This document shows positions 1 to 12,000 of a stretch of 64,000 bases of DNA, piece after piece. Numbering within the stretch: position 1 is the first letter of the stretch; every line of letters starts with the position of its first letter. The position numbers were made by a program, and so were the translations under genes. Source of the DNA: Pyronema omphalodes (Eukaryota; Ascomycota; Pezizomycetes; Pezizales; Pyronemataceae); contig JAJJXM010000043.1 of NCBI GenBank assembly GCA_024516155.1, forward strand, positions 496,001 to 560,000, in the 5' to 3' direction. The notes under the pieces are model-generated. The model was not told the DNA's origin. It did no database searches and saw only the letters and a program-made list of their open reading frames with translations.

Positions 1-1
1 G

Positions 2-946
2 AACTACCCTCATAAACTTTCTCTCGCTTTACAAACCGTCGAAGAAAACTCCCTCCTCGCTAGGGATATCGTTACTTTTGGATTAGAGGCCTACAATATC
101 TCTGCCTATGAACTCAGAGCATACATGAAGATGAACCGGACTGCGGGGGATCATTCACATGTCATACAAGCTCTTAAGCATTATGTCCGTGACTGGGCTG
201 CTGGGGGAGCCCATGAGCGGGATGCTGTCTTCCCGCAGATTCTAAAAGCGATGGAAGGTAGAGGAGGTCGAGTTCTTGTTCCTGGCGCAGGATTGGGAAG
301 ATTGGCCTACGAACTTGCTGCTCAAGGTGCAGAGGTTACGGCGAATGAGTTCTCGGTATATGTTTCCATGGCTTATCAGTATATGATGAGCTTGAATGGA
401 TCCAACCCAAGAGCTGAAGTCGGGATGTACAAATTTCATCCAAATGTAAATTGGTGGAGTCACCAGCGTGACACGGCTGGGCTACTGAAGGGAGTGGAAT
501 TGCCGGATATTCTACCCGATGAGAAAGTTCTGAAGAGGATGAAGATGATAGATGGGGATTTCATTTCGGTGTTTTTACCACAGGAGTTGGAGGCCTTTGA
601 TACAGTGGTCTCTTTGTTCTTCATTGATACGGCGAGGAATATTGTGGCTTATCTGGAGACCATTCATAAACTTCTCAAGCCTGGTGGGTTGTGGATTAAT
701 TTGGGTCCACTATTGTATGGAACCAATCCATCAATTGAACTGGGACTTGACGAGGTGTTGGAGGTCACAAAGAAGCTAGGGTTCGAACTTTTACCGATTG
801 GCGAGGAATGGGGGACGGAGACATTCCCGGATGATGAGCGGTGGGCTGGAAAGGTTCGGGGTAAACTAGCGGGTTACTCATGGGATCCTGATAATCTTAG
901 TAGAAACGCTTATCAGGCGCAGGGCTGGATTGCAAAGAAATTGTAA
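2..946 (+). CDS. Carnosine N-methyltransferase-like protein (N2227 family), 5' truncated by window edge
   Basis: Likely an S-adenosylmethionine-dependent methyltransferase of the N2227/CARNMT family, which methylates the imidazole of carnosine and related histidine dipeptides. The frame is open from base 2, so the gene begins outside the window; the first internal ATG (125) is not the real start. About 314 residues are visible. The SAM-binding motif I is VLVPGAGLGRLAYELA (about residue 91). A family-typical block follows around NEFSVYVSMAYQYMM, then DTVVSLFFIDTARNIVAYLE and LLKPGGLWINLGPLLYG, which hold the substrate-site region. Translation ends at TAA 944-946. No intron is needed in the visible part. 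Assignment to N2227 is firm; the exact substrate in this fungus is inference. Confidence 0.88.
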   Translation, partial: NYPHKLSLALQTVEENSLLARDIVTFGLEAYNISAYELRAYMKMNRTAGDHSHVIQALKHYVRDWAAGGAHERDAVFPQILKAMEGRGGRVLVPGAGLGRLAYELAAQGAEVTANEFSVYVSMAYQYMMSLNGSNPRAEVGMYKFHPNVNWWSHQRDTAGLLKGVELPDILPDEKVLKRMKMIDGDFISVFLPQELEAFDTVVSLFFIDTARNIVAYLETIHKLLKPGGLWINLGPLLYGTNPSIELGLDEVLEVTKKLGFELLPIGEEWGTETFPDDERWAGKVRGKLAGYSWDPDNLSRNAYQAQGWIAKKL

Positions 947-3900
947 TTATAGTTTAGTCTTGTTTGAGTCATCAAATAATAATTGTGCTTTTCTACTGAT
1001 TTTTCTATGACGAAAGTATGAACGCAATTGCGAATATTCGCGGACGAAAAAAATTTGGAATTGAGTATTTTGAGCCTCATCCACGTGGCGCTAACTTTAA
1101 TAGCTGCGGGATTTCCCCGACGATTAGCGAGCGACTAGTGGGGGTCGGAACAACGAACCCGGGTGTGATTTCGAGAAAGGGTCGACTGTTCGAAAGGGGC
1201 CAGAACGAGGCTGGAGCGGGACTTGCCACTTTGCGCTGTGGCGAAACTGATAGTGGCGATAGCTTCCAAATGAAAACTTGGCGAAGTATGTGCTTCCCGA
1301 AACCAAAAAGCAAACCAGACAACTAGAATAGAAAAAAAAAAAAAAAAAAACAGTGAGCGTGAAACAAATGAAATTACTCCGATGACTATTGCAAAATTTT
1401 TCTGTTTTTTTGTTTTTTTTCTTGAAATGGCTCTCAGCAAGGAGTTGCTTCAAATGGATTTCCATATTATGGGTTGTTTCGCGAGTGGGTTGTTTCAATA
1501 TACAGGATAATACATTGTCTCCATCATTAATGCCTACTTTTACACGCATGTAAGACTGATGAAGCAGAAGGTGTATCGCCACAAAGCCTACGTCTCCAGA
1601 AATAAACATTAATAGAAACATCATTGTAACTGGCGGCGTCACAACCGGAAAAGACCAGGACCAGCACGGTGCATTTCAATTGTATTAGGTGTGTCTTGGC
1701 GGTTTCTGAGCTCGGGTACCCGACGGCGTGTGATTGTTTGGACAGGCAATTTCTGTTATCCAACACCAGCACTAACTCCACCTCCACTTCGGTCATTCCA
1801 TTTTGCTTGAGAGTTTGCACGTCCGTTCTTCCTTTCAACCGTGGGTGGCCGGCCATCTGACAGGTGCACATGGTATCTAATCTAATCCCAGGTTTTTAGT
1901 GAATCAATCTAATCTGCGGCCTCGCTTTGGCAAATCGGACAAGACCGTTTCATTGAGCATTACGCGTTTGGATCCGACACAAATCAGCAAGTTTGATGTG
2001 CACTCGCTGAGATGAGGCTTGAGGCATTAATATGGCTGGCTCCTCCCGTTTCGCACACATATGCGATACACTCCGTACGACCCGGCTACCTATCGAATCC
2101 CAGAATATAAACAACTTCGGGACAGGCTCGAATCACCGAATGGAATGTGATACATAAGCATATGTATTTCGAAGGCGAGGGCAGTCGGCAAGGTGAATAA
2201 GCGCTGTCTTACTACGGCGTCTCGCGCTCGCTTTCGCTCTAAAAAGTATGTAACATGGTCATCAACTTCTACTCCTGAGTAGGGCGACATCTTACGCCTC
2301 ACCATAACATCCGGTGGATCCCGACTCATTCTGCTGTCGGTTCTTGCAGACTCCGGACCCACCGAATTTGCGACAAATCCACCACGAGTGCTGCCAGATG
2401 ATACCGGTGGGTTAGACCGGTGCTTTATCTGCCAATCTCGCTATGTACTTTGCTCGGCAGTTATACTAGATCCAAGACATCTAACACCTGATCTTGGATG
2501 TATGCATGCACTTTATGTACTGTGGTCTGTCGGTTTATGCAACCATATCTATGTCGCCATCTGCCTGTCGCCCATCCTGGCAGCAGCTTCTCGATGTAGA
2601 AGATTCCGAAATGCGCGGTACCTGCGCGCGTCTATGTATCTGTATGGACAACTCACGCGGCTCAAAAGCTTGTCATGCTGGAAGCAACTTTTTGGGAAGC
2701 TCGATACCGAGGTGGTGCGGTGGATAGACTCCGACTACTGTATATCTCTCAGGCTACGGCCCGATCGCGGTGGTGAGATGCGCAAGATGCAAGTGCGCAA
2801 ATGTGGCAGGGGAAGGCGAGACGGAAGGAAGGAAGGCTGGCACTGGCAAGAGCACGCGAGTTTTGAGTGATGGCGCATGAATTCTCGTTTACGGAAAGGA
2901 CGACCCAGGAAGGGTGTGAAGAACACGACAATCGATGCAGGACAAAATAAACGGGGTCCCTTGGCACGAGTCTGTTAACGGGTCCCCATGGCAACGAATG
3001 TTGATTGTCACGGCACTGCATATTCGCCAGCCGTTGCCAGGAGGACCAATTGATTTTTCCCCTAACCGTACACGGCAGAATCACGGAAGGCATGATGGAA
3101 CGTCCAGAAGTCTTCTGTATCAACAAGAGAATATGTACATGTGTAGAACGACAAAGCCGGAAACATGGAAAGTTCCAAAGTACTATACACATAAAAACAC
3201 TTGGCTTCATTTTAAATTTGCAACGAATACCCCACAAGATATGCTGGTTGTTCGGAAATGGAGTTTCACACAAAGGATGGGCGCTGCGGTCTCTCCGTGT
3301 GCAAACCCGGAGGGCAGTGATATTTACAATGGTAGCGATCGCTTAGAAATCCCCCTAGATGCGACAGGTGCTACTCTATTAAGCCACGATGCGATGAGAT
3401 GACTCCATCATGGATGACCCTTCCTCGATTGATTATTGTGGACTAACTTATATACTGTTCTAAGTTAACCAATAATTTAATCATTATTTATGATGCTATC
3501 GTGCAGCTGTGTGACCGTTGGAATATTCCCTGCCGCATCCTTCGCCTTCTGTCTCCCCAGTTTGTCGATCACGGGCCTGGGGTTTACCGTCGGGTGGTTG
3601 TTTAGTGCGGGTAGGTACCTCTCGTCATGTCGTTTCTGTTATGATCATCGTATGTAGCCTTCAGGCTGGGTCGGTCGCCTATGTAACCAGACATAGACAG
3701 ACAGATACACATATCTCGGGAGCTTGCATCCTCAGGTATGTATTAGAGCAGCCCGGATTTGAATTTCGGATCAAACACCAGCGAATTCAGCACCGGTAAC
3801 TGGTGCGCCCTCACGCACATACACGGCGCCTGTGTTGTATTACTCTTTTCGGTCAGCGTCATCACATAATGTAGGAAACGAACAGTGGAACACAACGACC

Positions 3901-6656
3901 AAAAAAAAAGCCACGGAATACATAATACAACTCACGGCCGGTCACCGCCGTGTTCGGTTTGTTAATATGCTACCGTACATATCATAAGCCTTATGTTGGA
4001 CTACCTAAGGCATCTCGACGCGAGGTGGAAAAAGAAAGAAAAAGAAACGTGAGGGGCCCCACATATATAATAATCGGAGAAAACTTCTATACCGATATTG
4101 AACCCTTACTGAAGTTTTTGGGTACATACAGTACATGTACATACATGCAAATATTCAAGTGCCCCCTCCCCCGGCCGTGTAATGCTGATATGCATCCTGT
4201 ATCGCATACGTTGGACCCTAGGATTTAACCTTATGACGAGGGCGCGAGAATGAGTATTGGATTTTATTGTATTCGATGAAACGAATAAAGTGCGAATGCA
4301 CAGAATAGCTCGTAAACAGGCTCTTAGCATATTCAGCACATACCGGTAACCATACAGTCGACTGTACCGGTAGCCAGATATACACACTACAGACCAGACG
4401 CCGTTCCGACTGGTCTAGACTCCAGCCCGGTACCCTGGCTTGTTTTTAACCTTATGTTATTTTAACCTTATGTTATGTTATGTACCCCACATTCCACACA
4501 TTCCAAGGCTTCGGTCGTTCGTTATGTGTTTGGCGCACGCTTGGGAGTTGGAATCGCCACTTCCTTGCAGCGACTTCTCGTAGTTGGGTTATAGTGGTAA
4601 ATGAATACAATAGAGGTTTGCCCGGTTCGATGTGCAAAAACATTATCATCTCATTCGGAAACACGATGCGCTAAGAGACGGTTATTGTAGACCTTTGCTA
4701 TATCACCATATCTTTGTATCTCACGCGCTGGATGACTGCTTCTGCTTGGGACGTGTTGTTATGTATGTATACTGTTGTGTACTGTAGCTTGTTATGTTGT
4801 TATGTATGTAAGTTATAAAGTGTTGCAATGTTGTAAACTTTCTATGTTGGAAAGTGCTGTACATAGGTACATATGCACATAAGTGATGATCTACTTCTCT
4901 TTCTCCTTCTACTTCTTCTTCTACTTCCATTAGACAGTCTGCTACATCAGTGCATAACATAGCTAAAGTGCAGAATTGCATTGCGGGGAGGATGAGGGAT
5001 GATGAGGATGACAGCTTGCTGCTTCAAAGTGTTAAAAATGTTAAAAAAAGTGTCGAAATTGGTGGTTTTTTGTAGGTGGATATGTAGATATGTAGATATG
5101 TAGAGATGGATCGGGATACTGTGGAAGGTTTACTTAGATAGGCTAGACTAGGCGGTGGTATGATGCTGTGGTATGGTATGATGGTATCGTATGGGGAAAT
5201 TCTTTTGTCTAGTCATCGGTTATAGTTGGATGTAGTATATGGTAGCTGGATCTATACGGTGCTTTATATTATCTATGGGACCAGGTCTCACTACTCATCA
5301 TAACAGCCGGCATGTAATTCACATATACTAGATATTGTCTATAAGCGACGATATTGAAGACGACATGATAGTAAACGCAGTTACGTGGTCTAATAAATGC
5401 TACCCAGAGTCTATGTAGAGTCCAGATAGTACGGTCCAAACAGTATAATCCAGCATAGCACAGTACAGTACAGCATGGCATTACGGACTACGGATACAGA
5501 TTATATTTACATTTATACATTCACACAGAGGTACCAGGAAAAGGGTACTACTGAATTGTGAGTTATCAGCTATCTTTAAGTACCAAGTGCCAAGTGATAA
5601 GATCCGAGTGCGCTAGGTTAGCTAGCTTGAAACCCTTAAACAGAGCCTTGGCGAGAAGAGGAGAGGCGGGGTCTGTAATTCTGTAACGGATGAAAATACA
5701 TAAAAATGAATAAATGTTACTGAATGCAGCATATAGCATATGTAAGAATTATGCGGAGACGTTTATGTGTAGAGAGAAATATATTGTATCGAGTTTGCAG
5801 TATATACAGCAGTAGCAGTATACAGTACGTTAAGCATGGTATTAAGGCGATTCTAATGATATATAGAATTATGTTGTTTGATCTTTGGTCTTGAATTTGT
5901 TATATTTGGTGTTTTGTCTTTAATCTTCTCGCCCGGGGGAGAGGGTGTTAGATGGTATTAGAAGCGAGTTGAGTAGGGTTGAGTTGAGTTGAGTAGGGTT
6001 GAGTTAAATGGAGTTGAGTGGAGTAGGGTTGACATTTATCAAACGAGTTCATCAAGCGAGCACCGTATCAACCGACTTCAACCCTCAATGGCTCCCTAGT
6101 AGCTATATCACATAACATACAGGATTCAATACCGTATGTATAATGTTTTGAAGAATAACATGTTATGGTATCTGTATCGGAACGCTGCAGCAAGGGTATC
6201 ATCGGAATCGGCATCAGCAGCATCAGTATCAGAATTGGCATCACAAGGAGATGGTAGCAGCCGTGGTGCCGGTCTGGAACCTAAATACTTCCGTAGCCGG
6301 AAACGAGGGAAACAAAAGGGAATAGTTCTGCCATACCTTCACAATAACCCGGGATATATGAAACTTCCTATGGCATATGGTGCTATACATAAACTCCAGG
6401 AACCATCGTACCGGGCCGATAACTAGACGTGTGGGCTTTTAACGTCTGTGGTGCCTATACATAGACTTTTAATACGTCTAATGTTTCTTAGCGGCGTTTG
6501 ATCCAGCGTACGTTATATACTGTATGTACACACGATTGTGATTTATGCCTACGCCTATTCCCCGCCAGCTAGATAGTCCCTATAAGGTGCTACAGTGCTA
6601 CTGGGCCTATGCTATCTACATTCTGAATTTCCTCTTTTACCTTATACCAGCATACA
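947..6656. other. Long intergenic region, no supported gene
   Basis: I see no coding region here with recognisable motifs. The open frames are short, overlap on both strands and have no paralogue in the window. It contains an A19 tract near 1332-1350, AT-rich stretches, TGTA/TATG-rich low-complexity DNA at 4740-4820 and 5060-5110, and a GAGTT/GAGTAGGGTT minisatellite (separate entry). Confidence 0.6.
5966..6031 (+). repeat. GAGTTGAGTAGGGTT minisatellite
   Basis: Imperfect tandem copies of a unit of about 10-15 bases built from GAGTT and GAGTAGGGTT. It lies in gene-free DNA and shows no link to a gene. Confidence 0.7.
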
Positions 6657-6658
6657 TA

Positions 6659-7197
6659 TGGTGCCGGCCACTTAGTAGGGCTAGCGTCTTGGCAAAGTCT
6701 TGGCATATACAAAACATAAATCCTGATTACTAAGCGCTGAGTGATGACGCATGAGCCAGTTTTCCCATACAAAGTCTTCCAAGACCTGATTAGTAAGTAT
6801 CGGGTGATGACCCCTGAACTTGGTTTCCCAAAGCAGTGCCACCGAAAAGATACTAGCGTAATATCATAATATATCACTCGGCTTGTACTACGCTCGATGC
6901 GGTATATACTATGCCTATTAGGGTATGGCGTGCATAATAGAGCCTCGCTAGTGATGCATTCAAAAGTTCCCTCTGCCACCAAAACATGGGTCACTTTCAA
7001 ACGCTATCTACTCCACAACCACGCCTCCAAATCGAATTTTGACGCCCCAGAATTGTTCTTTGACGTCCATTCTACAAAGTTAGGGCATTAAAATTAATAA
7101 TTTTTTTCGTCGCGAGGAGGAGATACGGTCGGCGCGGGGGGGTTGTTTTGAGGCCTCAGATCCCTGTCGCGCTAGCCCTACTAAGTGGCCGGCACCA
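6659..7197. mobile_element. Tc1/mariner-type MITE (539 bp, 28-bp TIRs, TA duplication)
   Basis: Bases 6659-6686 and 7170-7197 are perfect 28-bp inverted repeats beginning TGGTGCCGGCCACTTAG. Each is flanked outside by TA (6657-6658 and 7198-7199), the target duplication expected of Tc1/mariner/pogo-type transposition. The interior has no transposase frame. It carries an imperfect direct repeat (about 6720-6770 and 6784-6831, both containing GTGATGAC and a TTTCCCA end). This is therefore a non-autonomous element; assignment to the mariner superfamily rests on the TA duplication and size. Confidence 0.8.
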
Positions 7198-7994
7198 TAG
7201 AAACCTATAAACCGCTAAAGTAAACACTAGGCTTTAGAGTGAACTTTAAAGCAATAAAGTAGCAGCTAGTCTAGGCCTAGCAAACTATTAACTTTCTGAT
7301 GCTGTATTTGGACTTTTGTACCGCTCCATATAAAACATTCCAGACAACTAGGTCCTGAGAATTGGGCACTGTTTGGTACCTTTACACGTTGATGGCTAGA
7401 TTGTTGACGAAAAAACGTGACTCTAGACTTCAACGCAGCCAAGGCCTCAGTCAACTCTCTTGCTCGCTTGCTTGCTTGATCGCTAGAGAGAGTTCGGAAC
7501 TTCAAATCACGTACATAACGGTCAAGATTGCCAGCGAGACAGAAATAGAAATAGAAACGTGATTAAGCCTATTTTTATCTCTACCTCGTTACGAGTTATG
7601 TATATGGGCTATGCAACTTCTCCCAGTCCTAGCTCAAGCAAGCCGGTGCTGCGCAATTCTCGTCTGCTATGCTATGCTATTAAGAAGTCTATGTAAATTC
7701 TCTGTCGAACGAAACGTAAAATATAAATATGAAACGTACCCTAAAAACCGAAGCAAGAAGAGTTCCAACTGAATTGATTGACTGGATATACATGGCGGAC
7801 GGACGAGAGAACGAAAAAAAAAGGAAAAAAAAATACAGTAATACGAAACGCCGTTTATTACATACGCCGTAGTGGTTTAGTTGTGTAGCGTATGGTGTAG
7901 TTGTGTACACTGTAGACTGTAGTGCCCCATAGCTTGAAGTAGATATCTCCATATGTACTCCAAATGTCGGTAAATCCACGCCTACACCTACACC
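7198..7994. other. Intergenic spacer between two TIR elements
   Basis: No supported gene. It contains A-rich tracts around 7816-7836 and a CCTACA tandem repeat at 7981-7994 that abuts the next element. Confidence 0.5.
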
Positions 7995-9071
7995 TACGGC
8001 AACGCATCTGTACATGGAGGGACAAAAAAACTTTGCATTTTTGATTTGCATTTTGCAATTTTCATTTTTCAGGTTTCATCTGTTGCAACGCAACGACACA
8101 GCCACACTGCTGATTAGGGTTACCCTAACCCTGCTCTCCACAGCTATCCCCTGCTCTCCCCAGCTCTCCTCTGCTCTTCTTTCTCTCCGCTTCTCTCCTC
8201 ACCGCTCTACTTCCGTCTTCACCGCTCCTCGTCTCTCCGCTCCTCTCTTCTCCACTACTCTCTTCTCTGCTCCGTTTCACTCATCTCCACTCCCCTTCTC
8301 TCCGCCTCTCTCACTTCGCCCTAGCCTTTTTCCTATTCTTTTCAGACTTCTCCACTCGCCTCTCTTCAGTTTTCGTCTCATCCTTTTCTCTTCTTCCTCG
8401 CACTTCCTCTATTCGGCTTTTCTGGCTCAATACTGATTTCTCGCTCTTGCTGTCCTTCGGATATCTAGGTACTTAATTATGTATCTGTCTTTAGTGTTTT
8501 TTGTTTTTTTTTTACAGCATTATACGTCTTGTTCGATCAGAACTGCTTCATGCTCGTTCTCAGATTTGATCAGTGTTTCCCAACCTATTCTTCTTCCTTC
8601 CGGGTCATCCTCCATAGCGGGAGCATTGCTTACCTGTATCCACTCTGCGGCGGCAATCTTGGTAGTAGAGACCATGGTGGAGAAAACTCTGGTGCATGAC
8701 GCGGAGAAACGACAAACCTGAGATATAGAGATACAGGATAACATTGTAAAATAACACATAACACGTAAATTCAACATTTCATCCATCTATGAATGCCCAA
8801 GTAAAGTATCACGCTGTGTCTTCAAGTGTTGAAGCAAAACCGCATCTCTGCGCAGTGCAGCAGCGGTACGCGCTTGCGATTTTGTGATGCGCATCTGTCA
8901 GTGTTTTAGTCAGCGGTGTGGCTGCGTCGTTGTGGCGACAATTTATTTTGGTAGGTGGGCACTCTTCCTCTGTTGCACTGCTGCGTTGCAACAGATGAAA
9001 AGTGAAAAGTGTAAATGCAAATTAAAAATGCAAAATTTTTTTGTCCCTCCATGTACAGATGCGTTGCCGTA
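7995..9071. mobile_element. Probable non-autonomous TIR DNA transposon (about 1.08 kb)
   Basis: The left end (7995-8045, beginning TACGGCAACGCATCTGTACA) recurs as an inverted copy at the right end, up to 9071. The inverted homology continues inward with gaps for more than 100 bp, including shared TTTCATCTGTTGCAACGCA and a CACAGCCACACTGCTGA-like segment. TACACC lies directly outside both ends (7989-7994 and 9072-9077), a candidate 6-bp target duplication, though the left one sits in a CCTACA repeat and could be chance. The interior is mostly a pyrimidine-rich tract (8133-8440) and AT-rich DNA, with no transposase. Confidence 0.6.
8133..8440 (+). repeat. Polypyrimidine (CTCT/TCTCC) low-complexity tract
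   Basis: About 300 bases of nearly pure C and T on the + strand, inside the TIR element. The open frame across it reads as Ser/Leu/Pro-rich low-complexity sequence and is not considered a gene. Confidence 0.7.
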
Positions 9072-12000
9072 TACACCACGCCCCTCCGTCCATAGCTTTC
9101 GCGGACCGGTGGGGGTTTTTTTTTTCTTTTTTTTTTCTGAAACTCCAAGACTCCAAGACTTCAAGACAACATATGGTTCCCTAGGTTCTCTCGTTATCGG
9201 GAACCTAAATTTTTGAGTTCTACTTTGATCGTGACGATGACACCACCACCGTACCACCATATTGAGCACTTATCGCAGCACTTATCGCAGCACCGACAAA
9301 TGGAAAAAAAAAAAAAAAAAAAAAAACAGCTTATCGGCTGAAAAGTACAGTATGGAGCACCAGCACCAGCCTACATACCAGTAGGTACGGTATGGTCTAG
9401 CGCGTAGGGAATTCACCCGCCGCAGCGTGTATGGTGTGGTGTCAGCTAACTTCTATCTTCTAACCGCGAACTTCTATCAGCTAACTGCTATCAGCTAACT
9501 CTTTTCCGCTAGCATGCCCCACCACCTCCCATACCCCGGTTAATTCCAGAATTCCAGAACTTTGGAACAAAAAGGATGGTGGAATGGAGTTTCCAGAACA
9601 GGCACGGAACGCGTTGGAACGTTGGAAGTTCCTGGGAACTTGTGAGGGACGAGGACGAGGATGAGAATGGGGAATAGCGGGGTTTAGCGGGGTTAAACGC
9701 TTTTTGCTTAGTGCCGTGGCTAGTCCCGGTCTCCCAGAGTGCTGGAGTTTAACCGTTGCAACTTGCGGCTGGCTGGTGGGGCTTGAGTTTTGAATTTTGT
9801 GCTGGGGGCTGAGGTTTGAGGTTTGAGGAATGGAGAATGAGGTTTAAGGATAAGGTTTGAGGAATGAGGAGTTATTTTATTGTGTGGTACGGTATGTAAG
9901 GTGGAGCTAGGAACTACTGCAGATTTTGGTTTAATAAGTATGTGAAAACAGAAAAAAATAAAAGAATAAAAGAGACGAGGCGCGATGTACGGGAAATTTT
10001 CTGCCTGCCAATCAACCGACCAGCCGGACCTCCAGTCTAAAATATTAGTACGGTATATACCTCGTGTTTTAAGCCTCCTAAGAACTTCTGGATAGCACTA
10101 CATGTACATACGATCTTTTTTTTCCTACAGCCGAGATATATGTACGGTTGATTCCATTTTTCCGGGAGGGATGGAGCTGGGAATTATATATATGGTGATG
10201 TAGTATAGGGTGTACGTAAACACCGGCGAGGAAGAAAAAGATTTCTAAGAAAACAAAACAAAGACAATGGACCGAGGTAATGATTAAACAAATAAATAAA
10301 CAGATCAACAAAGAGATACAGCAACAAAACAAACAAATCGCTTCAAAGTGCTATAGTTCCCTATGTATAACTTGGATGGTAGGAATTTCAAGCGTAAAAC
10401 TAACAACAGAGCTCAGCCAGGGCAATTGATTGCATTATCGCATCATCGCATCATCGCATCACCGCATCATCGCCCCAAACTTCCGGGTTTCCTCATCGAC
10501 ACCCATCCCTTAGCCATCAGCCATCCACCATCAACCCATCCCACTGTGGTACAATGACGTTGCACTCACTGGCAACCGTACGCGCTCAGTATTTTTTCCA
10601 AGATTGGAGCGGCTACATACATATAACGAAATAGAATAGGGAACCGTTGAAAAGTTGGGGCAATTACGACAATGGCGAGAATGATGACGCACAGGAGATA
10701 CTGGTTTGTTGAGATTCTTCTGCTACTTTTTCTTGAACTTATTATCTCGACATATGCACCATAACAAATCCGATGCATCCGATGCATATTGCGTTCGTCT
10801 TAACAAAAATTGGTAGTTTGAAGATTGCATGCGTATGTATATGTAGAGTACAGCTGGCTGGTGGATGTCCGATAAATGCATCTGAACTTTCAAGACCAGC
10901 AAAGTCCACGAGTAACAGTGTAACGAGGGTAATCCCCGCGACGCTTCAGGAACTCCTGGAACTTCAAGCCGGAAGAAAAAAAGAAGCGAGGGTCATCCCA
11001 GCTCTTTCTTCCGGGCCAAAAACTCAGAAGCGAGGGTCATCCCGGCTGATGGAACTAAAGGCCGAAACCTAACCTAAAAGCCAGAGGGGCAGGCCCCAGG
11101 GTCCAAAGGAAAGGTTCACGGTTCACAGTTCACAGTTCACAGTACACTCCACCATAGAGCATGACACGAGTGCACGAGTACACGTCCACGTCCCCTTGAC
11201 TGGACTTGATCTTTCTTCGTCCGCGTCCATACATACATACATACATCCCATCATCTTTATTCTCGAGGCCCGACGCGTCAGACCTGCCACCTACCACCCA
11301 CCCCTCCGGAACTGAAAACTGCCAAGTGTCTTAGAACGGAGATATGCGGCTTCTTTTCAACGTGCCTTGCTTGCTTGGGTTTGGGGTTCACTGGTTCAGA
11401 TCCCCCCGTGATGATTATTGCTGATTTGTACAGTACAGCTCAGGTATAAGGTACACCTGAGGTACAGTACACAACATTTGGAGGACCGGGGGGGGGGGGG
11501 TGGGAGGCAAAAAGTCCGTTGGTATAGTAGTGCACCTCATCATCATCACCATCATCATCCCTTAGTACCTTGCCAAAAAAAAACCTAATGCACGAATTAC
11601 ATATAGATGTAACTTTCTCCACTTTTATTTATTAGAATTAACAAGATCCAGTATTATGCCATGCTTTGCCATGCTCTACTTGCTTGCTAAGGTCCTCAGG
11701 TTATCTACTGATGTGAATGATTGGAAATCTTCATGTTCTCCATTCCTCCATTCCTCCATTCCCTAGAACCCCACCCTCGGGCCCAAGGAAAAAAGTGGCG
11801 CAACTTGCAAGTTACATGTTGAGCTGTCTGTCTATCTGTCAGCTGTATCCGTCAGCTGTAACTGTCCTCTCCTGCACTGTACTGTACTGTACTAGAGTAC
11901 TTAGATACATACTTACCTTCACTTTATTTCATTGGAGTCCAACATTTTGTGTTGTTACTACATAGCAACTACAGTCTGCCAGCAATCGTCCGCATACATA

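Noticed and set aside
1018..1326. 102-codon open frame after the CARNMT-like gene
   Set aside because: No recognisable domain, overlapped by open frames on the other strand, and no paralogue in the window.
2388..3402. Overlapping open frames of 155-174 codons on both strands
   Set aside because: Composition and mutual overlap fit chance; no motif, signal peptide or splice structure supports any of them.
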